Source: Cymodocea nodosa
Lineage: Eukaryota > Streptophyta > Magnoliopsida > Alismatales > Cymodoceaceae
Reading direction: 5' to 3'
NCBI GenBank assembly: GCA_036874045.1
Contig: CM072337.1
Span: forward strand, 5,146,001-5,210,000
DNA: 64,000 bases
A program made the translations under genes and the position numbers. A model generated the notes under the pieces. It made no database searches and had not been told where the DNA came from. It saw only the letters and a list, made by a program, of their open reading frames with translations. Positions within the stretch are counted from its first letter, which is position 1. Every line of letters starts with the position of its first letter. Below are positions 46,145-57,651 of the stretch, piece by piece.

Positions 46145-46670
46145 TAAGAAATCAATTTTATGTTTATAAAAATAAAAAAAATATTAAAATATATATATAT
46201 ATATATGAAATATAAAAATCGTTGCGGTTCAACCGATTGGTTCCATCGGTATGACCAGAACATAAAAAAATATGTATATTAATTTTCAGAAAAAATTAGG
46301 TCTGACTGAAACATAGTATCAGTTAAATCGGTAAAAAAATAGAAAAACTATTATTTGTAGTATTTTTATTATTATATCTGTTTGTATAGGGAGTCCGTTG
46401 AGTTATGCTTAACTCAATGAGCTTACTCCATTGAGTCTTTAGTTAGTCAACGAGCCTATTCCGTTGAGTTAATTGTAACTCAACAGAGTACTGTAGCTAA
46501 GACCGCGGATAAAATAGTAATAGTTGGTTCGGGAAATGACCCGATTACCCGCCTAAACTTAGGGCTTATTTAAAATAAAACCTAGGGTTTTGGAGGCATT
46601 ATCCGACAAATCATTTAGAATCTAGAACAGTAGAAATCAAAGCGATTCCGTGCTGTTGTGTAACTCCACG
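46145..46670 (+). promoter_or_regulatory. pol/ORF2 spacer of element B
   Basis: It contains a TA microsatellite (about 46187-46206), GGTTCAACCGATTGG-type motifs (46216-46340) and a GTTGAGTTA/TAACTCAAC palindrome cluster at 46391-46495, in the same order as in element A. Confidence 0.45.
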
Positions 46671-48871
46671 ATGAGGAAGATGACGCCTGAATTCTAAGAA
46701 GAGGCAGTGGACATCGCATAGTTTCTGAAGGAATCTGAAGAATGGCACACGCGGCAAAAGATTTGGAATACAACAAGAGAGAAAGAGCTACAAAAGGTAG
46801 AATCAGAACTCTTTAACTTGAGGAAAGTTTTGGTTGAGTTAGAAATACAGATACCACAGATAATGGAGACACGAATTAGAGTGGCAACTGAAATTGCAGT
46901 AAGTAAACAAAGAAAGATCTGGCCAAACAATGAAGTAGCCCTAGAGTTAATTCAACGTAAAACCAGATTGTGGTTTAAGAAACACATTGTTGGTCATGCA
47001 AGATGGGCAATATGGGAGCAGCAACGAGCAAGAGAACAGGAGGAACCAACTGCTGAAAGACCTATTCCTCAGGAATAGCAGTTAGGACCTCTAGTTCAGC
47101 CAACAGAACCATTACCACGAGTTGCACTTGCTTGGCCGAGAACTGAAGAAGAAGAGAGAATTTACTAGCTTGGTCAAGACAGCAAGAGACCAAGGTGATA
47201 CTCAAGAGATAGCTACAGCTAAGGCACATATTTTATATGATGCCATTAAGAAAAAAAGGTTCGAAGAAAGGATAAGGGCCCAATACAAAATAAAAGTTGA
47301 ACAATATCAAGCAGCAACTAAATCAAGTGCTGTAGGAGAGGCTGGTCCTTTGAGATCAGCAGTTATAAAAGAGTTAAACAGGAAGAGCCAGTACCTGTGG
47401 CTCAAAGGCCTACAGAGCCTACTTTTGTAGATTTAATTTCAAAAGATGAAGAGGAAGAACAAGCACAACTAATCAGAAAAAAAAAGGAAAAGAAAAAGTG
47501 CTTGAATATGAAGAAATTAAATCTGAAGTACCAATTTTTACAAGGCCAGTGGAGCAAATTTTTATTAACCTACTATCCAATTTTGAGGAGGAGCAAGAGG
47601 AGCTGCAGCAGCAAGAGCAAAGAAAAGAAGAAAATCAAGCTGAAATTAGTTTGTAGCTTGTACAAGAAGTAAGAACAGAAATTAGGGCAGAAACTGAATT
47701 GCCCGTGACTCCATCTCAATCCGTTACAGAATCAGAAAGAACAGTAACAAAACAGATTGGTAGTCAGGAGGAAAAAGAAAGAGAAGAAAATGAAGAGGCT
47801 GAAAGAAGCCATTTGGACAAAAATAATTTCATAGATTCCACTGAAGAGCAAGAAACTCTTCAACAATTTATGGAGAGAATTCAAGACAGAGTGGAGAGTT
47901 CTGCTGGCTCACCACCACAAATAGAAATAGAAATTCAGGAATCTGTAGAAAATGTTCAAATGCAGCCTATAGAAGAGGAAGAGCAAGAGCAAACCCCTCT
48001 AGAACAACAAAGTCACCTTCCTGACCCGACTAAAATAATAATTTTGAATGAAGTACATTTTTGTAGTCAGGAAGCTTATACTAAATACCAAGAAATAAGG
48101 GGTTACGACATTATTTACAGTAGACCAGTAAATTGGGATGGAATGCAAGAAATCAAAGATTTATTTGAATTCCAAGGTCTACTACAATTCATTTATCAAG
48201 AAAGAGGGCATGTAGTATATGAGAATTTAGTGCCCTGTTTTTATGCAAATTTAAGAGAAGGAGAAGGAGGATTAATTTCAAATGTGGAGGAAGCTGATGT
48301 ACAGATAACACCAGAGCTTCTCCACAACATTTTTGGTTTAAAGAATGAAGGAATAAAAATTTTGGAAGATACAACTGCAGTTGAGTGGACTGATTAGGAA
48401 ATTAAGGATTGTTTAGCTATCAATCCTGGTGTGCCATTATTAAACAGATTGAAGCATTTAAATGGTAAAGCACACATGGTAGCTAACATTCTGATTAAGA
48501 ATGTCTATCAACGACAAGGCCATGACATAGAATTAAGTCAATTTGTTAAATGGGCCATATATGCAGTTGTAAATAAGATTCAAATAAATTGGTTTGTAGT
48601 TTTTATCTCCAAGCTGAAAACAGTGAAGAAGAAATTATTTTATGGAGATTTGATTCCACTGCTGATGGTGGACTATATTGATTTCATGAAATGAGCATCA
48701 AAAAGTATCAAATCTAGAACCATTTCAGTGAAAGAATACAGAAATTTTGTAGCTGTAAAACTAGCTGTACCTTCTGGAGGAATTACGGGAGCAGTAGAAA
48801 TGATTAATCAATTAGAGCTTCAATTAGAAAAACTCTAGAAGGAAGTAAATGAACTTAGGCATAGAGATTAA
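46671..48871 (+). pseudogene. Element B ORF2
   Basis: From MRKMTPEF at 46671 to ELRHRD-TAA at 48871. The most readable part is 47699-48397: a Glu-rich linker, then LNEVHFCSQEAYTKYQEIRG, PVNWDGMQEIKDLFEFQGLL, and ENLVPCFYANLR, then LLNRLKHLNGKAHM and KKLFYGDLIPLLMVDYIDF. The combination of an acidic linker and this C-terminal domain is seen in A and D. Its role is unknown. Several stops (for example TAA for Trp at residue 9) and at least two frameshifts (47079-47160, about 47380-47700) disable it. Confidence 0.6.
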
Positions 48872-49881
48872 ATTGTATTGTTCGTCTACTTGTGTAAAAT
48901 TGTATGATGTACTTGTAATGTAATTGATTCATATTAATGAATGTAAATTTTTCAGATGCAATTTTCATACGTGTTTTGGATGTGAAAATGAATGGAATAT
49001 ATTGACTGTTATATATATTTTGTGAAATATTATGAAAGAATGTTTAATAGATTTACAATTTGCTGAATGACAAGATAAATGCTTAAAAATTTCTACATGT
49101 TGCAAGGTAAAATGTAAATTCTGCATAACATAAAATGACCTGCAAGTTAAATCTTTATATAATGTTCAGATTTAAACGAATTTTAATCAGAATGATGCAT
49201 TAATGACATAGATTTAACTTTATTTTAGTTAGCAGAATGAAAAAGAAAAAAAAGCAGAGAGGAACTTACGAGAGTAAAACTTAGAGGTTGCTAAGTGTTA
49301 ACTCAACGAAGTTAGTCCGTGGAGTTAGCAATAGTAACCGACTATGTTCCGTTGAGTTATCTATAACTCAACAAGGTTAGTTTGTGGATTAAGTAGAACG
49401 GTTATTCTTTTAACCATGAATGAAACTTTGTCAGTTTAGTGGTTACCAAAATTTGAAATTAGTAGTGGTACACGTACCCATAAAAATAGGAACCACGATG
49501 CACGTTGCAAGATACGTTCTTGCAATGAGATTTATTCACTTTATGAATGTGCAGTATATATATAAAACAGAATATAATTTACGAGTTACCAGCACTTTTA
49601 AAAGAAAGGAGAATGCGTTAGAGGACCTGGAAGGAGAAGCAACTGATTCAACTTCATTCGACAACAAATATTTATTGAATGGAAAGCTTCAAATTGGTAT
49701 GTAATTAATCATCTGCTATTTATTTATGAGCACATGGACCCATTCTCCTAGCACTAAACGATTAGTAAGAACACCTACCTAGGAATTTTCATCGTAGAGG
49801 AGTACTGAAAAATTTTCTGAACTGAACTTTAACAAAATTCTTTGGGGTGTAGCTAACCTTTCTTTAAAAGAGAACATAGAA
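48872..49881 (+). promoter_or_regulatory. ORF2/gag spacer of element B
   Basis: It mirrors 8832-9931 of element A: a palindrome cluster at 49300-49395, a TATATATATAAAAC run at 49555-49568, GTATGT at about 49697, and TTTTCATCGTAG near 49785. An open frame at 49420-49704 spans part of it but is not supported as a gene. Confidence 0.35.
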
Positions 49882-50045
49882 ATGACTACTCCAGTAGAAA
49901 AACCATTAGGAGAGATTCTGTATCCTGAATTAGTTGATGAACCTTCATGTATTCGTTTGCCAAACTTTAAGAGAGATAGGTTTGAACTGAAATCTAATTA
50001 TATTAGTCAATTGCCACATTTTCATGGATTAGAAAAAGAGGATGC
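49882..50045 (+). pseudogene. Displaced gag, first 55 codons (element B)
   Basis: ATG at 49882 (MTTPVEKPLGEIL) leads into ELVDEPSCIRLPNF and the FELKSNYISQLPHFHGLE block, colinear with gag of A and D. After GAT-GCA at about 50045 the sequence switches to the F-box gene. The missing part corresponds to about 1.7 kb in element A (from about 8680 to 6970). Confidence 0.75.
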
Positions 50046-50057
50046 ATTTAACATGAG

Positions 50058-50686
50058 AATTTACGCTTAAGTGTATAATTTTCTGAATAGATCTTGGAAT
50101 GAAAATATTATGATATATCTAGGACAGAAATCATTAATTAACAGCATGCATGTCATACTTGATGGATATATATATCTAGTCATAGATATATCAATAGCAT
50201 TTAGATCTGATTTATACATAATGAGCATAGACAGTTATGATGAATATATAGAAATTTTACCTATACCGAGAGAAATAGCTAAACCACCATCTACAGAATT
50301 TGATAAAATTCAAATGGGAATGTGGTATAATGAATATGATGATCCTACTTATGTTTGATAAGATGGTGGGATGAATTGATGAAATTTCAAATATGGATTA
50401 TGAAAGACATTAATGAATGGAAGTGGGAAGAGGAATATATTGAAATAGATGTAGAAATAGAAACTACTACATTACCCTAGAACAAAAAAGGATCCCTTTC
50501 TGCATTTCATATCATTAATGGTAATACACTTGTATTTGGAATTTATAATATATTACACGTTTACAAATTAACAAGGAACAAGAACTGCATTAAAACAGAA
50601 TTAATAGCAAGAAGAACCATGCCTAAGAAGTTTGCTTGGACTGATACATTTATTCTATTTGTTTCCACTTTCCAATCATGTTCTTA
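50058..50686 (+). pseudogene. F-box-associated domain, 3' half (element B)
   Basis: It starts with the YNFLNRSWNENI block and continues through LDGYIYLV, EILPIPREIAKPPS and IWIMKDINEWKW to a TAA at 50684-50686. It aligns with 6322-6955 of element A. A frameshift near 50345 and a TAG near 50480 (Trp in A) break it. The F-box itself is deleted. Confidence 0.75.
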
Positions 50687-52404
50687 AGCTGTGATTTTGT
50701 GTGTTTAATGTTGTGTATTCTGCATTTATTTTTAGAAAAAAAAAAGGAATTTTGAAGTTTTCATGTTCATTTTATAAAAGAAAAAAAAAATATCAATCCA
50801 GTTTGTTGGTATCTATTCTAGGAAACCAACTGGCTTGCTCGTGAGCCACCAAAGGCATAGGAGCCTGGGTTCCACACAAGACATTGAATTATCAATATCT
50901 GTTAAATGTTATTTTGTTATATATTTTGCGTTTATCTGTGAATGAAAAGTTTTTCAGAATAAAAAATCGGAATATGTAGAAGGAGATACAAATGAAACAA
51001 GGTATGTAACTAATTACTCATCCTGAATTTAAATCAACAAAACTATATCCATGCCTGCTTCAATTATTGTACTTATTGTCAAATCTTTTACATTGACGGC
51101 AATGCAAAATGTAAGTATGGGGGGCAGGTAATTGAAGTAACAGCCATGTAAGTTTGTTAATTAAAGAAATTAAAATGGTACTGCAAAGTTTTGAGGAAAT
51201 TGAAAATTTTTATGAACTTCTTGTAACTATCTGATAATTGAGACTATAAAATTTTTATAAACTGCTTGAATGTTATATTTAGAAGGATATATAAGATGCT
51301 ATAGAATTTACTATTTATGCAAATCTAGATATAGTATCTTATGTTTTTTCTGAATTTCATAAGTTTAATAGTTTCACGATTTTAAAATGAAATCAGAATG
51401 CTTAATGAAAAAAAATTATCTTAAGTCTTGAAAGAGTTGAGATGTGAATTCTAGATTAAATAAAACATATATGATGAAAGATACATTTAATTTGACTGAT
51501 TGAACTTGTAGAATGATTTATGTGTAGATCTTATTAAACTACAGAAAAAGTATGAGCTTATTGTTATGGATTCATATTTTCAGTAAATGATAGAAGTAGA
51601 ACTATATGAGATTAGTGATTACTGCATCTGTATTAATGAAATACGTACATATACAATATGTGATTAATATTTTGTTTTGTGTGTATTTTGATGAAAAAAA
51701 AAAGGGAAAATTTTGAGAGTTTATTGACTTGTTTGATCACGAGCCTTTTGTACTTGAGCAGATAGGTATGTAAGGATTGTTGACTTGAAAAAGGACTCTT
51801 GAAATATGGCAACCTAAGATCCTGATCAGATCTGGGATTGTTGACTGAAAGCTCGTTACATGGGTACATTAGAAAGCTCTTGTATGATTCAAGCTTGTCA
51901 AATTAACTTTTAAAGTAAAAAAAAAAAAGAAAAAAAAATATACCGTTCTGAAAAGATACAAGTGTTTTGTGAAATATAGTTATCTTATAAATCGAGTATA
52001 TTTTCTATTATCTAGAATTGCTGAAATATGAATCTGGAATTGACTTTTGAAGTTGTTTAATGGAGATACAATTCTTTATTTTACTTGTCTTAATCAGATT
52101 GAATTGGATTGTACTTTGATTCATATGTTGTTGAAACTTCTTCTAGAAATCTTATTGGAAAATTCAAGATGACAGATGATGAAAAGAAGAACAAACGATA
52201 ATATAATTAACACTTATGTGATGATGATATACTTTGTATGTAATTTGCATATATTCTAAGTATATTTGCAGGTTGATTACTGAAACATATAGAATATATT
52301 TTTATGCTAAACAGAAGAAAAACAAAGGGGAAGAATTAATTCTAGCACTTTTTGAAAGACCAATTAATTAGATCTTAGTTTGCTAAGGGACTAGCAAAAT
52401 TTAG
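50687..52404 (+). other. Element B 3' untranslated region with second PPT-like tract
   Basis: Non-coding and colinear with 4593-6321. ACATTGACGGCAATG (51090-51104) is followed by GTATGGGGGGCAGG (51113-51126), the second polypurine tract. Poly-A runs mark the same places as the poly-T runs in A. Confidence 0.6.
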
Positions 52405-52416
52405 GTATGAGGGAAG
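52405..52416 (+). other. Polypurine tract of element B
   Basis: GTATGAGGGAAG immediately precedes the LTR start TGTTTAG. Confidence 0.75.
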
Positions 52417-54549
52417 TGTTTAGAATGAAAAAGTGCATATTATTAACGGTTAAATGATGGTTAATTGCATAATATTTAGCTTATCATATGAGAATTAAGC
52501 CACTATGTTATAATTGCACTGTTATATGCTTTAATTGAAGAATCTGCTTAATTTGGGGGAATTAATGTTAATTTAGTACATTTCTGAACTATCGGTAAGT
52601 TGCAAGTTGTGAAATTCTTAAGTATCCAAATTTTCTGATATTTCAAATAGTTATGTTTAACAAACCGAACATATATCGGATAGTTATGTTTAAATTTCCG
52701 AACAGTTATGTTTTAAGAGAATATTTTATTATTTCCTAAAGTACACGTGTCGAAACCATAATACATGACTTAAGTGAACTTTCAGTGAGTTATCTATAAC
52801 TATCTGAAAATGCAATTGGGCATCGGATAGTTAGCCCTGTAACTCTCCGAAATCTCTTTTTATTTATAAAATAGTTGAGGACACGTGTCATGTTCTGAGA
52901 AAGTGACTTAAGTGGATTTTCGGTGAGTTATCTCTAACTATCTGAAATGCATCTGAGCATCGGATAGTTAGCTCTATAACTCTCCGAAATATTATTTTAT
53001 GATTAAACTACTGCTGACACGTGTCAAGATCTGGTAGATTTACTTAAGTTATATATCAGTGAGTTATCTGTAACTATCCGAAATACATCTGAGCATCGGA
53101 TAGTTAAGTTTATAAGTATCCGAAATGCACCTAAGCATCGGATAGTTAAATTTATGCACGTGTTTTATAGTTAAATCAACGAAGAAAGTCTGTTGAGTTA
53201 TCTGTAACTCCACGGACTATATATTTTCTAATATGCCACTGTAGCGGTTGCAGGAATAGACAATTGGAAGAGAAAAACCACGTTTGCATGTATCGTGCAG
53301 GGAAAAAAATCATCGCCGTTGATACGAATGAAGGAAATCCAACTAACCATTCAAGTAGAAGTAGTTACTATTGAAGAAATATAAAAGAAAAGAAGAAAAA
53401 AGAAGAGGTGTGTCATCGATGGGCGGACAGTGTGTGCAGAGGAGGATTAGCGTCGCAATTCTCTGAAGTACCACACCAACCATCATCATCACCACCATAA
53501 TCACCAACCATTAGAGGTCTGTGAGTATACTTGCCTGATGTCAGGTCGATTCCGAGCCAAACATAGTGCTTGACAACCATTGTAAGGAGTGATCGCCTCG
53601 CGGGAAGGAAAACTATTTTCACCAAGCACCGACTCATATTTCAGGAGATCGTAAAGCTTTTAGCCTTGGCTTCAGGTTGATGCCTGTATGTTGAAGAGGA
53701 GATCATCTTGCAATTCTAGACTCACGATTCTATAGGGAGAGAAGATAGAATTGTAAGTGGTTTAATTTTCAGTGGTGTAATCACGTTGCAAGTAGTGTTA
53801 AAAGTATTTACTGTCAAGTGAGATTACTTTACATTTCACCTTTCGCCCATTTCCATGTTCATATTAAAACAAAAATACCAAAAACAATTTATCTATGTTT
53901 GTATGTTGTATTTGAGTGTTGTATCGTGATTAATGTTATCTTTATCAGTGTTGTGATTGTTTTATGTTTATTTTAGTTTTATAGTTTACTGAAGTTGGTT
54001 CGTTCAAAAGACTTAAAGATTTTAATGGTTACTGTTTGAATTATCTGAATGTTAGTATTGCTTAATGATAAATCCAATGTTAACTAACATTAAAGAGCTT
54101 AATTGATGTTATTTACAATCTGTGGAATCGCCCAATGGTTGGCTGAATTCCTTTGTAAATAGCAGTATTAAAAAGAAAAGGCAGGCTTGTGGAGTTAAAT
54201 TAAGTCCACGAGGTTAGTCCGTTGAGTTAGTCATAACTCAACGAACTTTGTCTGTTGAGTTAACTGTAATTCAACGGAGAGCTTATTGAATATATAAATT
54301 TGATTGTTAACAAACGAACAGTTCTCAAGTTCTTCAGCAATTCCCTGTGGGATCAACTTGTACTTGCACATTGATACAATAGACATTGTGCACTTGCAGT
54401 TAAAGTACAAATTGGAATTAATATCTAAATTGTATTAAAGGTTGTTTGTTTACTTCTAAAAGAAAGAATAGGCATAAAGATAAATTAACTAAGTAAAAAC
54501 AGAAGTAACAAATCCAAGTTTTTCTGGTGTAGTGTTGGGAAAACACAAA
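52417..54549 (+). repeat. Element B 3' LTR, about 2,133 bp
   Basis: It matches the 5' LTR from TGTTTAGAATG to ..GGAAAACACAAA; the final CA of the 5' copy is not seen. Palindrome arrays lie at 52770-53220 and a GTTGAGTTA cluster at 54190-54285. The antisense frame at 53413-53637 is not supported as a gene. Confidence 0.85.
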
Positions 54550-55165
54550 TTTCATTGAAATTTTGGATAGTTATCTAACTCTTCGATTTTCCCTTTTAAG
54601 CTTTCAACTACCAGCTTCTCCATTTTGCACGTGCGTAATAAGATGACTTAAATTTTGAAAAGTTATACCAGTAACTTTCCGAAAAACTCGAATAGTTATC
54701 TAACTCTCCGAAAGAAAACTCGGATAGTTATCTAACTCTCTGAAAAGTCCTTTAAGATTCTGTTTTGTATTTCTATACGTGGTTAATTGAATGGCTTAAG
54801 TTTCGGATAGTTAGCCTTTCTAACTTTCCGATTTTCCTTTTTCTTTCGGATAGTTAACTCCATAACTCTCCGATCATTCAACCAACTTAAATGTCTGATT
54901 AAATAACTCTCTAAAGGCTTTGTAAAATAAGATAGTTATCCTTCTAACTGTCCGATGGACTTGTTGCTGTTTTACTCTTTGGAACTGTAACTGTCTGATT
55001 TTCCTATAACTTTAAGGTAGTATCATCTGGAACCTTCTCCATCTATTCATCTGCATGGAATTTGTTCTATCTACCTTCTGATCTAATGCTGCACTGACTT
55101 AACTATGAAATACAATATGTTTCCTCACATAGGTTTTGCATTATCAAAATACTAGGGTCCTAACA
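54550..55165 (-). repeat. Element C 5' LTR, second part (right of element B)
   Basis: It continues the LTR interrupted at 39239 and matches about 34172-34789, ending TCCTAACA at 55165. The first 24 bp repeat the target sequence already present left of element B. Confidence 0.85.
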
Positions 55166-55313
55166 GTTGGGTCATAACTCAATGGACTAAGTTTGTTGAG
55201 TTAAGTAATAACTTTACGATACTACTAACTATAATTAAACTTACTTTTTTTCTTTTTTTTATATTTTTTTATATATTTACCATATTATACATAGTTACTT
55301 CAGTTATACTGTT
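55166..55313 (-). promoter_or_regulatory. gag/F-box spacer of element D (right part)
   Basis: It contains TAACTCAATGG..GTTGAGTTA inverted repeats (55172-55205) and continues at 32720-32799 on the far side of element C. It corresponds to 7459-7641. Confidence 0.4.
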
Positions 55314-56505
55314 TCATTCAGCTACCCTCCCAAAGAAGGTATCAATTTCATTAACAGTTATGTTGATAGGATTAGGTATTGCTTGCATTGGCAATTCTCT
55401 AGTAGGTCTAACTTCCATTGATTCTTTCTGTCTCGGGGGTATATTTCTATTTATATTTTGATTTTGAATTGCAACATTTTAAAATACAAGATCTTGATGA
55501 TTGTTTAATTGTTGGATTATCTTTTCTAATTTTTCTATTCTAGAACCTTGTTCAATTAAAGCTTCATAACTTATATTTTTGTCATTTATATTTTCTCCTC
55601 CCGAAAAATTGTTGTTTCTCTAAGATAAATTCAGGTGATTTCTCTAATTAGAGTTATATGAATTTCCAAAGTTATCTTTCTAGTTTCTAGCATAAATAAT
55701 ATCTAAATCATTAACGTTTGCATTCTTTTCTGCTAGCTTTTGATTTAATGATAACTCTTCTATTTTCTTTGTTAATTCAGTTAATTTAACTTCAAGCATA
55801 GTGCTTGAATCTATTTCATGCATTCCCCTTGGCAATATTCTTTTATCTGTAATAGCTTCAGCTGAGTTTTCCCAATGTGTAGTTCTTTTTACAAAGTTTT
55901 CTAGATATGCCTATGCTTCTTCACTACATAGTTTTAAAAATCCATTCTAACAAGTAGATTCTAATAAAGATTTCGTTGAAACATCTATGCCTTCATAAAT
56001 TATACCTATTAATTGTGCTTTACTCATTGCATGATATATACATTGAGTCATTAAATCTTTAAATCTTTCAAAATATTTCCAAAATGATTCTCCCTATTTT
56101 TGGCTACACATTAATATTTCCTTTTTCTTTTTAATCGTTTGATGTGTTGGATAATATTTTTCTAGAAAAACAAAGCAAAATTCACTCCATGCAGAAATTG
56201 AATCCAGCGACAGAGTATATAATCATCTCTTAGCTGTCTTTTAAAGCAAAAGGGACATATCTAAGTTTAATAGCATCAATACTCATGTTCGGCATTTTCA
56301 TCATTTGACAAACTTCATTAAATTCTCTAAGGAAATAATAGACATCCTCTCTTTCTAATCCATGAAATTGTGGCAATTGACTAATATAATTAGATTTCAG
56401 TTCAAACCTATCTCCCTTAAAGTTTGGCAATCGAATACATGAAGGTTCATCAACTAATTCAAGATACAAAATTTCCCCTACTGGTTTCTCTACTTGAGCA
56501 TCCAT
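55314..56505 (-). pseudogene. Displaced Gag of element D
   Basis: ATG at 56505 (MDAQVEKPVGEIL). The first 90 codons are intact (FELKSNYISQLPQFHGLERED, then IKLRYVPFALKDS), then a frameshift near 56232. The rest keeps readable blocks similar to 7642-8400 of element A, with more stops. No zinc knuckle is visible. It is followed by the spacer and the F-box gene start (32719). Confidence 0.75.
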
Positions 56506-57651
56506 ATCTTCATTCACTTTTAAAGAAAAGTTAGCTACACCCCTAAGGATTTCATTAAAGTCTAATTCAGAAAATTTTTCAGTACGTCTCTATGTTGAAT
56601 AATTCTGTATAGGTGTTATTACTAATTGTTTAGTGCTAGGAGAACGAATCCATGTGCTCATAAACTCTTAACATAAAGTAAAATAACAGAAGATTAATTA
56701 CATACCAATCTGAAGCTTTATACTCAGTAAATAGTTGTTGACGGATGAAGTTGAATCAGCTGCTTCTCCTTCTAGTTCCCCAACGAAGTTCCTTTTCTTT
56801 CAAAAGTGCTGGTAACTCGTAAATAACATTTTGTTCTATATTTATAATGCACGTCCATAAAGCAAATGAATCTCGTTGCAAGAACGTGTCTTGTAACATG
56901 TAGTGTGGTTCCTATTTTTATGGGTACGTGAGTCACTTCTAATTTCAAATTTTAGTAACTGCTAAACCAATGAAGTTTCGTTCGTGGCTAAAAGAATAAC
57001 TGTTTAGCTTAATCCACGAACTAACCTCGTTAAGTTATAGTTAACTCAACAGACAAGCTTTAGTTACTGTTGCTAACTCCACGAACTAACTTCGTTGAGT
57101 TATCTATAACTCAACGAAGTGACCTTATATTATATTATTGACCTCGTGGAGTTAAGGTTAACTCAACGAACTTACTTCATTGAGTTAACACTTAGCAACT
57201 TCTAAGCTTACTCCTTGTATTAACTTCTATGTATATATATTTTTTTCCTGCATTCTGTTAACTTAAATAAAGTTAAATACATGTCATTAATGAAGTGTTC
57301 TAATTAAACTCATTTAAATCTGAACATTATATAAATATTTAACTTGTAGCTCATTTCATATTATGTAGACTTTATATTTTACTTTGCAGCATGTAGATAT
57401 TTTCAGGCATTAACCTGTTATCTTACATTTAATCTTGTCATTCATAAAATTTATAAATCTTTTAAATAGTTTTGCACATTGTTCAAACAGTTATATAATA
57501 TTCAAGATAATTCATCCATTACATCATTCTCCAATACTAATACAAAAACATCTGAATAACATAGATTCATTTATATGAATAATTTACATTACAATCAATC
57601 AGATATTTTTCATACAAATATATACAAGTACAAGTAGATGAACAATACTAT
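56506..57651 (-). promoter_or_regulatory. ORF2/gag spacer of element D
   Basis: It has a palindrome cluster at 57010-57190, a TATA-like stretch near 56835-56850, and GTATGT near 56704. The possible coding frame seen here in A and B has ACG instead of ATG and a stop, which argues it is untranslated. Confidence 0.35.

Larger units (their letters stand above)
39240..54549 (+). mobile_element. Element B: Athila-like element with LTRs at both ends (15.3 kb)
   Basis: 5' LTR 39240-41384, tRNA-Asp PBS, pol (41504-46144), ORF2 (46671-48871), leader, gag start (49882-50045) fused by deletion to the F-box gene end (50058-50686), 3' UTR, PPT, 3' LTR 52417-54549. It lies inside the 5' LTR of element C. 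The two LTRs differ at about 25 of the first 410 bp by eye (about 6%). Instead of a clean 5-bp duplication, both flanks carry a copy of about 20 bp of target (TTGAAATTT..GATAGTTAT). Confidence 0.85.
32800..55165 (-). mobile_element. Element C: gag-only copia element (TR-GAG-like), split by element B
   Basis: LTRs TGTTAGGA..TCCTAACA lie at 32800-34789 (3' LTR) and 37839-55165 (5' LTR, interrupted by element B at 39240-54549). The 3.05-kb internal region has an initiator-Met PBS, a gag with knuckle and coiled coil, and then only non-coding sequence up to a polypurine tract. No protease, integrase, RT or RNase H is present. Non-autonomous Gag-only elements of this layout are known in plants as TR-GAG. 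Near-perfect 5-bp duplications flank it. Confidence 0.8.
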
